Shown piece by piece: positions 16,427 through 27,925 of a DNA stretch of 51,973 bases. The notes under the pieces were generated by a model. It ran no database searches. It was given only the letters and a program-made list of their open reading frames with translations, and had not been told where the DNA came from. How positions within the stretch are numbered: position 1 is the first letter of the stretch; each line of letters starts with the position of its first letter. The position numbers and the translations under genes were made by a program. This DNA comes from Planctomycetota bacterium (lineage in GTDB: Bacteria > Planctomycetota > UBA1135 > UBA2386), in the NCBI GenBank assembly GCA_016794565.1, contig JAEUHQ010000070.1, positions 1 through 51,973 on the forward strand, read 5' to 3'.

Positions 16427-18645
16427 CCGCGAAGAGCCGCATCGTCGTGGAGAGCAACGGCACCGTGGTGTGCACGGCCGAACAGGAACTGACGATCGGC
16501 ACGCGCACCGGCTGCGACATCGTCGTCGAGGACGCAGTGATGGCGGACCGCCACTGCCGCATCCAGTTCGACGGCACGTTCCATCTGCGCGACCTCGGCT
16601 CGGTGACCGGCACGTGGCTGAACGGCCGCCGCGCCCCGGCCTTCGCCGAACTCACCGACGGCTGCGAGATCGTGATCGGCACCTGCCGCCTCGTGGCGAA
16701 GATCGCGCAGCAGGGCGGCGTCGCGTCACTCACCCTGGAACTGCAACGCGGCGCGTTCTGGTGGACGAAGCCCGGCAAGGGCGTGTTCGACAACGACCCG
16801 GACGCCATGGTGCGCTCCGAGGTCGGGTTCGGTCGCTACCCGCTGCTGCACCTCCTGAACCGCACGGCCGCCGTCGCGGCGCTCGTACTGCTCGTCGCCG
16901 CGGTTCTGTTCGCCAGCGTGTTCGAACCACTCGTCGAAGCCGGCCCGCTCGCGCCGCCCCACCGGTACGTGCGCGATCTCGCCGCGAACACGACCGGGGT
17001 CCACGCGCGCGTCGCGAAGTGCGCGCAGATCGCGAAGGAGCAGGGTTGCGCGGCATGCCACGAACGCGGCAACGGCACACCGATGCAGAGGTGCATGCAG
17101 TGCCACGACGATCTGCAGATCGAGCCGACGCGACGCCACCCGTTCCTCGGTGACGGCACGCTCGGCGCGCTGCCCGGTGTGGACACCGGAGCCGGCTTCT
17201 GCAGCATCTGCCACCGCGACCACGAGGGTTCGTCGTTCCTGAAAGCCGAGAGCGCCGCCCTCGTCGGCAAGTGCGAGGCATGCCACGGCGACGTCGATCG
17301 CAACGCGCTGATCGGCAAGGCGCCGCTGGCGAGCCCTGCGCCGCGCACGCGACCTCATTCGTCGATCCGGTTCCCGCACGATCGCCACACGAACGGCATG
17401 CGATGCGACGTCTGCCATCGGCCGGATGCGGAACTTCTCGCAGCGCGAGCGCGCGGCGCGACCGACGACCCGGACCGCAACGACTTCGCCGAGGTGCCGT
17501 TCACGGTGTGCGCGACGTGCCACGTCGAAGGCAGCGCCCCGGCAGCCGGCATCACCGCGGACGAACAGGCGGAGTGGCGCCGGAAGACGAAGGACGCGCA
17601 GTGGTCCGTTCGCTGGCACGGCACCGACGAAGACGGCAAGGGCTGCGCGCTCTGCCACGCACCCACCGAGCGCGCCGGAGCCCGGGTCTTCGGCCCGGAT
17701 CTGCTGACCGTCGAACGGCCGAGCGACACCGTCGACGAGTACGCCGCGCAGCGCGCGACGTACGTCGCGGGCCGGCGCATGCACGACGACGAGTTCCACG
17801 CGCACGCCGCCGGCAAGCAGTGCGTCGAGTGCCACGTGCGCGGCTCGCTCGCCCCCGGCGCCGCTCCTCGCGCGGCAACGTTCTGGCACGCTCTGCACCT
17901 CGCCGGCACGTCGCTCGTGCCGCCCGCTGGCAACGGGGGCGCCGTGAGCCGCGATGCGAAGGCCGGCTGCGTCTCGTGCCACCACGACCGGAAGCAGGCG
18001 AAGGCGCTGCGTTCCGCCGCGGAAGGTGCGTTCGCGTGGGGCGCCGACGAAGCCGCGCAGACGGCCTGCAAGGAGTGCCACCACGACGGCGGCAAGGGCA
18101 ACGCGATGCGCGCGACCGATCACTCCGTGCCCGCCGAACGCCGCCGCCGCGCAATCGCGTTCCCGCACGACGCCCACGTCGGCAGCTCGAAGTTCGGCGC
18201 ACCGGGCACCGCGCTCGCGGAGGGCTGCTTCTCGTGCCACGAGTTCGCGACACCCAGCGGCGACACGCTCGTACACGCCGTGCCGCGCGTGAAGGAACGC
18301 GCGGCGGACTGCACCCAGTGCCACGCCGGCCACGACAACGTCGGCGGCGGCAGCTGCCAGCAGTGCCACCCGAAGGCGCCCGGAGTCGCAGACTCGTTCG
18401 CGCTCGCGGCCAGGGTCGCCGAAGCGGCCCTGCCAACGCGTTCGTGGCCCGCTTCGAACGGCTTCTCGCACGCGTCGCCCGGCCACACCGGCACCGACCT
18501 CGAGGGCAAGACGATCACCTGCACCGTCTGCCACGACGAAGCTGCAACCGCCGCGGCGAAGACCCTCGCCGACACCCCGGTGCCGGACGAAGGCCGCGGC
18601 ATGTGCCGCGCGTGCCACGTGCAGCGACAGTTCCACTGGCGCTGA
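16423..18645 (+). CDS. FHA - transmembrane - 15-heme cytochrome c fusion
   Basis: A 740-residue protein. Residues 1-95 are an FHA domain (LTIGTRTGCDIVV, ADRHCRIQF, LRDLGSVTGTWLNGR). A transmembrane helix spans about 148-167. The remaining 570 residues contain fifteen CxxCH heme c sites, starting at about 209, 224, 260, 284, 328, 363, 408, 467, 516, 549, 602, 630, 645, 700 and 728. Extra His-bearing segments (FPHDRH, WHALHLAG, FPHDAH, FSHASPGH) are likely distal ligands, as in NapC/c7-type multihemes. With an N-in topology, the FHA domain would face cytoplasmic phosphoproteins and the hemes would lie in the periplasm. It overlaps the Fe-S gene by 4 bp, so assembly into one complex is likely. 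Confidence 0.9.
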   Translation: MTAKSRIVVESNGTVVCTAEQELTIGTRTGCDIVVEDAVMADRHCRIQFDGTFHLRDLGSVTGTWLNGRRAPAFAELTDGCEIVIGTCRLVAKIAQQGGVASLTLELQRGAFWWTKPGKGVFDNDPDAMVRSEVGFGRYPLLHLLNRTAAVAALVLLVAAVLFASVFEPLVEAGPLAPPHRYVRDLAANTTGVHARVAKCAQIAKEQGCAACHERGNGTPMQRCMQCHDDLQIEPTRRHPFLGDGTLGALPGVDTGAGFCSICHRDHEGSSFLKAESAALVGKCEACHGDVDRNALIGKAPLASPAPRTRPHSSIRFPHDRHTNGMRCDVCHRPDAELLAARARGATDDPDRNDFAEVPFTVCATCHVEGSAPAAGITADEQAEWRRKTKDAQWSVRWHGTDEDGKGCALCHAPTERAGARVFGPDLLTVERPSDTVDEYAAQRATYVAGRRMHDDEFHAHAAGKQCVECHVRGSLAPGAAPRAATFWHALHLAGTSLVPPAGNGGAVSRDAKAGCVSCHHDRKQAKALRSAAEGAFAWGADEAAQTACKECHHDGGKGNAMRATDHSVPAERRRRAIAFPHDAHVGSSKFGAPGTALAEGCFSCHEFATPSGDTLVHAVPRVKERAADCTQCHAGHDNVGGGSCQQCHPKAPGVADSFALAARVAEAALPTRSWPASNGFSHASPGHTGTDLEGKTITCTVCHDEAATAAAKTLADTPVPDEGRGMCRACHVQRQFHWR

Positions 18646-18660
18646 GCCCGCGCGCCGGGC
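18646..18660. terminator. Hairpin after the redox operon
   Basis: GCCCG and CGGGC pair around a 5-nt loop, immediately after the stop codon of the multiheme gene. There is no T-tract, so this is a weak terminator candidate at the end of the operon. Confidence 0.3.
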
Positions 18661-18762
18661 CGGCAGTTGTCGCACGAGGCACGGCCCGCTACCCTCCCGA
18701 CCGCGGCGCGGCGTGCATCACGCTGCCGCCAGCGCGGAAGAAGGTCCGCGAGGAAGAAGGGA

Positions 18763-19113
18763 ATGAGCAGCGACGACCGCTCGGGTGACGGAGACAGCAC
18801 GGTTCTGGATGGTCTCGACATTCCGGGGATCCCGGTCTCGGCGCCGCGCTGCGCGGCACTCGTCGCCGCTACGAGCACTGCGTTCTTCGTTCTCTGGTGC
18901 CTTGCGATGTGGCTCCGTTCGGTGCCCGCGGGGAGGTCAGCAGGGATCGTGCTGATGCTCGCTCTCGCGCTGTTCGGCCCCACGCTGGTCGTGGTCGCCC
19001 ACTACCGCTGGCAGCCGCGGCGCCCGGCGAGCGCCGCGCTGGCGCTCGGCACGGGAGTCGTGTCGCTGTTGCTCGCGTTCGCGCTCGTCGCCGCCATCGG
19101 TTCGATGTCCTGA
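18763..19113 (+). CDS. Small three-helix membrane protein
   Basis: A 116-residue protein of unknown function. Residues 1-27 are acidic and hydrophilic (SSDDRSGDGDSTVLDG, with an FHA-friendly 'STVLDG' threonine). Three hydrophobic helices follow at about 29-50, 57-77 and 90-112. The ATG is preceded closely by AGGAAGAAGGGA, so translation is well supported. It lies 117 bp after the FHA-multiheme gene on the same strand and might be a late member of that operon or separately transcribed. No family was recognised. Confidence 0.65.
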   Translation: MSSDDRSGDGDSTVLDGLDIPGIPVSAPRCAALVAATSTAFFVLWCLAMWLRSVPAGRSAGIVLMLALALFGPTLVVVAHYRWQPRRPASAALALGTGVVSLLLAFALVAAIGSMS

Positions 19114-19163
19114 CTCGCCGGCGCGGGTTGACGGGTCCGCCGACGCAGCGGGAAGCTCGGGCC

Positions 19164-19401
19164 ATGCGCCATGCACGCGTCGGGAAGGGCTGCCTCGCCA
19201 TGGGGTGCGTCGGTTCGCTCCTCGCCGGTCAAACGATGGTCACCGGTGCGTTCGTCCCTGGACCTGGAGTCCGGATCGGGGACGTCACCGGCGACGGCCG
19301 GCCTTCCCTCGTCACGCGCGGACCCTGCGGTCTCGGCAGAACCGCCTTCTTCGACATGCGTGGCGGCCTGCCGAGCGGCCTCACCCCGCGGATATTCGGC
19401 G
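19164..19401 (+). pseudogene. Possible FG-GAP repeat protein remnant
   Basis: Between the small membrane-protein gene and the oppositely oriented FAD-ferredoxin gene, a frame starting at ATG 19164 reads a signal-peptide-like stretch (GKGCLAMGCVGSLLAG) and then VRIGDVTGDGRPSLVTRG, which matches the FG-GAP/VCBS pattern 'vaiGDvdGDGrpDlvv'. The frame then runs into the 3' end of the antisense ferredoxin gene and loses protein-like character. It looks like the 5' end of a secreted repeat protein truncated by rearrangement. A short functional peptide or chance similarity is possible. Confidence 0.35.
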
Positions 19402-21780
19402 TCAGCCGTCGGTCTTGCCGCTCGGCTGGATCTTCACCGGCCCCTTCACGCGCGACTGGCAGGCGAGGCGGCACTTCGACTCGTCGAGGCGACCGCCGAG
19501 CTTCTTGTTCGACTTCTTGATCGTGTTCTTCTCCTTCGAGGTGGCCTCTTCGATGTTGGCCATGCCTTCGAGGACCGTCACGACGCACTTGCCGCAGCTG
19601 CCGCCGGTGTCGCACGGATCGTTCTGATCCCAGCATTCCCACAGCGTCTGGGTCTTGCCGCCGATGCTGCCCGAGTCGTCGGTCGCTGCCCCCGCCTCGG
19701 CGAGCCAGCTGAGCATCGGCTTGTCCGGGCCTGCCGGAACGCGCGTGCCGTCCGCCAGCACGATGACCGGCTCGCCGGTGGGCGCCGCTGCCGGCGCGGG
19801 CTGGGCCGCGGGCGCCGCCGCGGCGGCGACGGGCGCCGTGGGGCGCTTCTGCGCGACCATGGTCTGCTCGGCCGCCGCCGGTGGCTTCTGTACCGTGGCC
19901 GTGCCCCCGCCGACGGGCATCGCGACGTCGCTCTTCATGTCGACGAAGCGGAAGCGCTGCTCGCCCATCCACACCTCGTCGCCTTCGTTGAGGCGCATCG
20001 AACCACGCAGCTCGAGGAACGTCCCATTGCGGCTCTGGTCGCGCAGACGCACGACGCCGCCGGCATCGCTGACCGAGAAGTGCGAGCGCGACAACGCGAA
20101 GTCGCGTGGATCGAGATCGTCGCGACCCAGCGTGCGCTCTTCGCGCGCCACCGGCACCGACTTCGCGACGTTGCCCTTGCCGTCGAGGCGCGACAGCGTG
20201 ACCTTGCCGTCGACCAGGTCGACGCGCAGACGCTGGCGACCGGCGACGACGATCGCACCGGGTTGCACCGTGCGTTCCGAGTTGAAGCGCACGTAGCAGT
20301 CGCCGCCGTACGGCACGTTCGTGACGTAGCACTCTTCCCCATCGACGCGGAACGCGGCGTGCTGCTCGAGCAGCAGCGCGTCGTTGCCGATCACCACGCG
20401 ACCCGTCGTGCGGCCGACCACGGAGTCGCCGACGGGGAACAGATGCTCGGTCTTCGCCGCACCTTCGCCGGGGCCGATGTGCACGAACGCTGCGCCCATC
20501 GTCGGCTCGAGCACGGGCTCCGGCTCGGCGCGTTCGACGCGAACGTGGGTGCCCGTGCGACTGGTCGCCGCGAGCTTCTGGTCCTTCGCGACGATCTGTT
20601 CGCGAATGGCTTCGTCGGACGCGCCGCGCGTCAGGCGCTGATGGATCGTCTCCGCGGCACGAACGCCGTCGACGATGGCGGTCTTGAAGCAGCCCGGGTG
20701 CTCCTTGACCGTCGACTGCAGGGCTTCGGGACGGAAGTCGTTCGTCTCGATGAACGCCGGGTCGAGCACGCTGCCGCCGAGGAAGATGCCCGGCACCTGC
20801 GTCTCGCGCAGAGCCGACACGGCGAGTCGTTTCTTCGCCGGCGCGTCGGCAGCCGCGAATTCCTTGATGCCCATCGACGACAGCAGCTCCACCGGGCGCT
20901 CCGAGCCGATGAACGCGAGCACCTTGTTCTTCTCGAACTCGTAGCAGACGAGCTCGGGTGGCTGGTTCTGCTGCTCGACACGCCGCGTCTTCACCGCGAC
21001 GAACTCCTTGCCGCGCTCGTCGCGGAACACCGCGAGCGGCTCGCTGAGCGGCAAGTAGCGGATGTTGCCCTGCATCCACGACTCGTAGAAGCGGGACGCG
21101 AGCGCCTTGCCTTGCGCGACCTTCGGCATGCTTCGGCCGCGGTAGCACCAGAAGACGTCGGACGCGTCCTTCGCCTCGATCTTCGCCGCGGCGATCGTGA
21201 CGACTGCTTCCGCCGCGGACATGCCACCGCCGATCACGCATGCCGGCGCACCGACGTATTCGGCGCTGTTGCCGAGTTTGTAGCGGATGCCGCGCCCGTC
21301 ACCCATGAGGCGCACCTTCGCGGCCGATCCGCTGCCGAGCGCGAGCAGGATCGACTTCGTGTGCACCTTCGACTTCTGCTGGTTCTGCAGCTCGATGCAC
21401 TCGGCCACGAGCACTCCGTTCGGCAGCTTCTCGCAGCCGCCGATCTCGACGCCGTTGCGGTAGGCGACCTTGTTGTCGTCGTAGACCGCGAGCCACTTCG
21501 CGTAGAGCTGGTCCGCCGATGTCTGGTCCTGGAACGCGAACTGCGAGACGAGCTTGCCGCCCGGCGGCCATGGCAGATCGGCGCATTCGCCGTAGTCCGA
21601 GTCGACCTTCTTCGGCGGCGAGTGTTCGGCCCAGTCGCGCAGGATGCTGAGCACGGACTCACGGTCGATCACGAGGACCGACATCCCGAGTTCGGTCGCG
21701 CGCCACGCCGCGGCCGTTCCCGCGGGTCCGGCGCCCACAACCAGCAGATCGAGAGGAGAGGACGGGCTTTCACCATTCAT
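19402..21780 (-). CDS. FAD oxidoreductase - twin FHA - [2Fe-2S] ferredoxin fusion
   Basis: A 792-residue three-part protein. Residues 1-420 form an FAD/NAD(P)-dependent oxidoreductase of the thioredoxin-reductase/YpdA type: GAGPAG (16-21) for FAD and VIGGGMSAAEA (near 185) for NAD(P). Residues about 430-530 are an FHA-like domain (VVGRTTGRVVI, LEQHAAF). Residues about 545-625 are a canonical FHA domain (TLGRDDLDP, SRSHFSV, RDQSRNGTF). After an Ala/Pro linker, residues about 670-792 are a [2Fe-2S] ferredoxin with adrenodoxin-like C-x5-C-x2-C (CDTGGSCGKC) and the last ligand in RLACQ. It should draw electrons from NAD(P)H to its ferredoxin. A Ser/Thr kinase gene lies 110 bp upstream on the same strand, and the FHA-cytochrome operon converges on it. 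Confidence 0.85.
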   Translation of the reverse strand: MNGESPSSPLDLLVVGAGPAGTAAAWRATELGMSVLVIDRESVLSILRDWAEHSPPKKVDSDYGECADLPWPPGGKLVSQFAFQDQTSADQLYAKWLAVYDDNKVAYRNGVEIGGCEKLPNGVLVAECIELQNQQKSKVHTKSILLALGSGSAAKVRLMGDGRGIRYKLGNSAEYVGAPACVIGGGMSAAEAVVTIAAAKIEAKDASDVFWCYRGRSMPKVAQGKALASRFYESWMQGNIRYLPLSEPLAVFRDERGKEFVAVKTRRVEQQNQPPELVCYEFEKNKVLAFIGSERPVELLSSMGIKEFAAADAPAKKRLAVSALRETQVPGIFLGGSVLDPAFIETNDFRPEALQSTVKEHPGCFKTAIVDGVRAAETIHQRLTRGASDEAIREQIVAKDQKLAATSRTGTHVRVERAEPEPVLEPTMGAAFVHIGPGEGAAKTEHLFPVGDSVVGRTTGRVVIGNDALLLEQHAAFRVDGEECYVTNVPYGGDCYVRFNSERTVQPGAIVVAGRQRLRVDLVDGKVTLSRLDGKGNVAKSVPVAREERTLGRDDLDPRDFALSRSHFSVSDAGGVVRLRDQSRNGTFLELRGSMRLNEGDEVWMGEQRFRFVDMKSDVAMPVGGGTATVQKPPAAAEQTMVAQKRPTAPVAAAAAPAAQPAPAAAPTGEPVIVLADGTRVPAGPDKPMLSWLAEAGAATDDSGSIGGKTQTLWECWDQNDPCDTGGSCGKCVVTVLEGMANIEEATSKEKNTIKKSNKKLGGRLDESKCRLACQSRVKGPVKIQPSGKTDG

Positions 21781-21890
21781 GCCGAGGAGCCTTGCAGCGG
21801 GCAGCGAGGGACGCGCGCGATGCTAGCGAGGCCTCCGGAGCGGTGCCACGACGCGTCGGCTCACGAACGCACGCACCGGGAACGGCGCAC

Positions 21891-25004
<3,114 letters not shown>

Positions 25005-25099
25005 TCGCGACGCCGGGACGGGCGGTCCGGCGGGCGCCGGAGGATACCCGGCACCCGGCCCGCCGCAGGAGCGCCGGCCGGCAGACCGGGCGGTCGCCC

Positions 25100-25153
25100 G
25101 ACCCGGGAAAGTTTTTTCCGGGTCCCTGTCGCAGGCGCTGCGGGCCGTTCGTC
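25100..25153 (+). promoter_or_regulatory. ECF42-type promoter candidate with upstream dyad
   Basis: TGTCGC (25127-25132) and CGTC (25150-25153) are separated by 17 bp and lie about 50 bp before the ATG of the DGPF-protein gene. I recall the ECF42 sigma group recognising a TGTCGA-like -35 with a CGA/TC -10, and an ECF42-type factor is encoded just downstream. A perfect 7-bp dyad, GACCCGG (25100-25106) and CCGGGTC (25118-25124), with a T6 run between its arms, sits directly upstream of the -35 and could be an operator. Confidence 0.5.
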
Positions 25154-25205
25154 TGCTCGCCATTCCAGCCGGCGAACCCCGGCGCATCCCCGACCCAGAC
25201 GAGAC

Positions 25206-25574
25206 ATGCCGAAGTACCTCCTCATCCTCCGCGGCGACGCAACCGCCGACTACAGCCAGTTCACCCCCGACGACTTCGCCAAGATCCTCGGCGAGTACGA
25301 AGCGTGGGGCGAGAAACTCACGAAGCAGGGCCGCCTCGACGGCGGCGGTCACAAGCTGCAGGACCAGGGCGGCAAGGTGATGATGCCGAAGGGCGGCAAG
25401 GTCACCGTGAAGGACGGTCCGTACATCGAGACGAAGGAAGTCGTCGGCGGCATCTACCTCGTCAAGGCGGACAACTACGACCACGCGGTCAGGCTCTGCG
25501 AGGGCCACCCGAACTTCCGCTTCGGGAGCATCGAGATCCGCGAGGTCGACATGATGGGCCAACCCGAGGACTGA
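25206..25574 (+). CDS. DGPF/YciI-family protein
   Basis: A 122-residue single-domain protein of the YCII-related DGPF family: MPKYLLILRGD start, the namesake KDGPYIETKE (about 65-74), then VVGGIYLVKADNYDHAVRLCEGHP and a FGSIEIREV end. The fold is a ferredoxin-like alpha/beta barrel. The biochemical activity of DGPF proteins is not established, although related YciI proteins have peroxidase- or muconolactone-isomerase-like folds. In many genomes these genes sit next to ECF42 sigma genes and are their targets, as here: the sigma gene begins 15 bp downstream. A promoter-like site lies upstream. Confidence 0.85.
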   Translation: MPKYLLILRGDATADYSQFTPDDFAKILGEYEAWGEKLTKQGRLDGGGHKLQDQGGKVMMPKGGKVTVKDGPYIETKEVVGGIYLVKADNYDHAVRLCEGHPNFRFGSIEIREVDMMGQPED

Positions 25575-25589
25575 GAGGACCAGCCGCGA

Positions 25590-26858
25590 GTGACCGCGCC
25601 CCTTCCCGGCATCGTCGACGAGCTGTTCCGCCACCGCTACGGCCGCATGGTGGCGGGACTGTGCCGCGTGCTGGGGCCAGGTCGCCTCGACCTCGTCGAG
25701 GACGTCGTCCAGGAAGCGCTGATGCGCGCGCTGCGGGTGTGGCCCGCAGCCGGCGTCCCCGAGAATCCCGAAGCCTGGGTCCTCCGCACCGCGCGCAACC
25801 TCGCGGTCGACGCACTCCGCCGCCGCAAGACCGCGGATCGCATCGAGGACGAACTGCAGCGCTGGGCCGATCGGCGCGACGACGACGCGGACGAGGCGCC
25901 CGCGGTCGCCGACGACACGCTGCGACTGCTCTTCCTCTGTGCGCACCCGGCGGTGCCGCCCGACGCGCGCATCGCGCTGATGTTGAAGACGGTGTGCGGC
26001 TTCGGCGTGCCGGCGATCGCGCGGGCCCTCCTGCAGAAGGACGCGACGATCGCGCAGCGGCTCGTGCGCGCGAAGGCGAAGCTGCAGGGCGGCGACGTCG
26101 CGTTCGAGGTTCCAGCCGTGCACCAGCTCCGCGAACGGCTCGAGCTGGTGCTCGCCGTCGTCTATCTGACGTTCAACGAGGGCTACACGGCGCACGTGGG
26201 CGAACACCTCGTTCGCTCCGATCTCGTCGGCGAAGCGGTTCGCCTCGGCTCGCTGCTGCTCGACCTGCCCGAGACGACGACGAAGGAGGTGCACGCCCTG
26301 TTGTCGCTGATGCTGCTCCTCGGCGCACGCTGTCCCGCACGCACCGATCCGTACGGCGACCTGCTGACGCTCGCGGAGCAGGACCGTTCGCTGTGGGACC
26401 GGCGCTGGCTCGCGGCGGGGTTCCACCATCTGCGCGAGTCGATCGGCGGCGACGTGATGACGCCGTTCCACTGCGAAGCGGCGATCGCGTCGGTGCACGC
26501 CGCCGCGGCGACCTACGACGCGACGGATTGGCCGCGCATCCTGCGCGAGTACGACCGGCTGTTCTCGATCGCGCCGTCGCCCGTCGTGCGGTTGAACCGC
26601 GCCGTCGCCGTCGGCAAGGTGCACGGCTTGCCGGCCGGCATCGCCGAACTGCAGGCACTGCGCGCCGAGAAGGCCCTCGCCGACTACTTCCTGCTGCCGA
26701 CGACGCTCGGCCATCTGCACTGGGCGAACGGCGATCGCGCCGCTGCCGAGACGCACTTCGCCGACGCGCTCGAACAGCCGTGCTCCGAGCCCGAGAACCG
26801 CCTGCTGCGGCGCCGCCTCGACTCCTGCCGCCGCGGCGAACCGCCGGCGCCGTGGTGA
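25590..26858 (+). CDS. ECF42-group RNA polymerase sigma factor
   Basis: A 422-residue sigma factor with a long C-terminal extension. Region 2 (about 10-75) includes LVEDVVQEALMRAL and PEAWVLRTARNLAVDALRRRK. Region 4 (about 105-160) includes VPAIARALLQKDATIAQRLVRAKAKL. The rest (about 165-415), beginning with VYLTFNEGYTA, is the DUF6596/TPR-like extension that defines ECF42 factors and replaces a separate anti-sigma factor. It starts with GTG 15 bp after the DGPF gene, the standard ECF42-DGPF pairing. In studied cases the extension is needed for activity and the regulon is the neighbouring DGPF gene. Confidence 0.92.
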   Translation: MTAPLPGIVDELFRHRYGRMVAGLCRVLGPGRLDLVEDVVQEALMRALRVWPAAGVPENPEAWVLRTARNLAVDALRRRKTADRIEDELQRWADRRDDDADEAPAVADDTLRLLFLCAHPAVPPDARIALMLKTVCGFGVPAIARALLQKDATIAQRLVRAKAKLQGGDVAFEVPAVHQLRERLELVLAVVYLTFNEGYTAHVGEHLVRSDLVGEAVRLGSLLLDLPETTTKEVHALLSLMLLLGARCPARTDPYGDLLTLAEQDRSLWDRRWLAAGFHHLRESIGGDVMTPFHCEAAIASVHAAAATYDATDWPRILREYDRLFSIAPSPVVRLNRAVAVGKVHGLPAGIAELQALRAEKALADYFLLPTTLGHLHWANGDRAAAETHFADALEQPCSEPENRLLRRRLDSCRRGEPPAPW

Positions 26859-26871
26859 GGCGCGCCGTCGT

Positions 26872-27618
26872 TCAGAAGTCGACGGGAGCGCGGAAGGCGT
26901 TCAGGCCGTCGCCCTGGTGCAGCACGTGCTGCATGCGTCGCAGCGTCGGCGCACCAGCGAGGATCTCCGACAGGTGCACGTGCCGGTGCATCGGGAACGC
27001 CGCGCTCACTTCGTGCGCGTCGATGATCAGGTAGAGCAGTCCGCCCGGCCTCACGGCGCGGGCGAGCGTCTCGACGGTGCCGGCAGGATCCGGGACGTGC
27101 TCGATGACCGAGTCGGAGAACACCAGGTCCCAGGACCGCCCCTCCGGCAGCACGAGGCGCTCCGACGGCGTCAGGATCTGCTCGATGTCGGGCTGACCAC
27201 AACGCGCGAAGTACCACTTCGCGAACTTCGCCGCCGGACCGTCGACATCGACGTACGTGACGCGCTTGCCCTCGTCGCGCAGCATCGAGCAGCAGAAGCC
27301 GAGGCCGCCGCCGAATTCCAGGACATCGTCGCCGTTGCCGACCATCCACGGCCAGTGGCCGTACTGCTGGTAGATCGCGCGGCGCCGGGCCTTCGTCTGG
27401 CTGCCGTACAGAAGGTCGAACAGGTACTCGGGGTTCGTCTCGTAGTAGACCCTCGCCTTCTCGGTCCAGTCTGCGCCCGGGCACTCGTTCCACGTGACGA
27501 GGTTGAAGCTGCCGAAGTTCTTCGCCGCCTGCGCGATCACCTCTTCGGGGATGCCCGTGTACTCCGAGTAGAGCTTGTAGGCGTGTTCGTCGACGACGAG
27601 CGTGCAGGTGGCCGGCAT
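26872..27618 (-). CDS. SAM-dependent methyltransferase
   Basis: A 248-residue class I methyltransferase. An N-terminal helical region (about 1-85) is followed by motif I VLEFGGGLGFCC (near 99-110), VTYVDVDGPAA (motif II), WDLVFSDSVIEHV with the Asp of motif IV, and AVRPGGLLYLIIDA. VIEHVPDP followed by AVRPGG is typical of UbiE/Methyltransf_11/23 proteins, often acting on small molecules or lipids. The substrate is unknown. The ATG at 27616-27618 is used because the frame upstream has no domain content; it slightly overlaps the region of the divergent remnant gene. It converges on the ECF42 gene, with 13 bp between stops. Confidence 0.8.
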   Translation of the reverse strand: MPATCTLVVDEHAYKLYSEYTGIPEEVIAQAAKNFGSFNLVTWNECPGADWTEKARVYYETNPEYLFDLLYGSQTKARRRAIYQQYGHWPWMVGNGDDVLEFGGGLGFCCSMLRDEGKRVTYVDVDGPAAKFAKWYFARCGQPDIEQILTPSERLVLPEGRSWDLVFSDSVIEHVPDPAGTVETLARAVRPGGLLYLIIDAHEVSAAFPMHRHVHLSEILAGAPTLRRMQHVLHQGDGLNAFRAPVDF

Positions 27619-27700
27619 GTGTTTCGATCCTCGACAGCGCCTATCGGCGACCGGGGCCGGCGAACTGTGGCGCGAGGCGCACCGACACGAGGACTCGATC

Positions 27701-27925
27701 ATGAGCACAGCCGAACGACTGCATCGAGAGGGCCGGGCCCTCGGTTGGAACGAAGGACGTGCACAAGGGCGGAGCGAAGCCCTGCTCCGACTGCTCGAGC
27801 GCCGGTTCGGCAGCGTCCCCGCCGAAGTGACGGAGCGCGTTCGTCGAGCGGATCTCGATCGGCTCGATCGATGGACCGACGGCATCCTCGACGCGGCGTC
27901 GTTGGCGGATCTGTTCGCGAACTGA
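27701..27925 (+). pseudogene. C-terminal remnant of an Rpn-family transposase/nuclease (DUF4351-like)
   Basis: A 74-residue frame starting MSTAERLHREGRALG. It has the Gly/Arg/Glu-rich hinge (GWNEGRAQGRSEA), then LLRLLERRFGSVP, RADLDRLDRWTDGIL and AASLADLF, which is the standard tail of PD-(D/E)XK Rpn/transposase-like proteins (DUF4351). The nuclease domain, normally about 200 residues upstream, is absent; the roughly 80 bp before the ATG carry only a few more remnant-like codons and then overlap the divergent methyltransferase start. Most likely a decayed element end. Survival as a small regulatory or oligomerisation protein cannot be excluded. Confidence 0.6.

Noticed and set aside
17271..18788. 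A 505-codon frame overlapping the multiheme gene
   Set aside because: Arg-rich out-of-frame translation; the heme motifs are in the other frame.
12447..21780. Reading the redox cluster as alternative complex III or a Hyb/Dms/Qrc-type complex
   Set aside because: There is no NrfD/PsrC-like ten-helix subunit, no molybdopterin or NiFe catalytic subunit, and the membrane subunit is a cytochrome b-like protein with two His pairs.
25100..25124. The GACCCGG/CCGGGTC hairpin as a rho-independent terminator
   Set aside because: Its T-run is inside the loop rather than after the stem, and it lies between two divergent starts where no transcript ends; an operator reading fits better.
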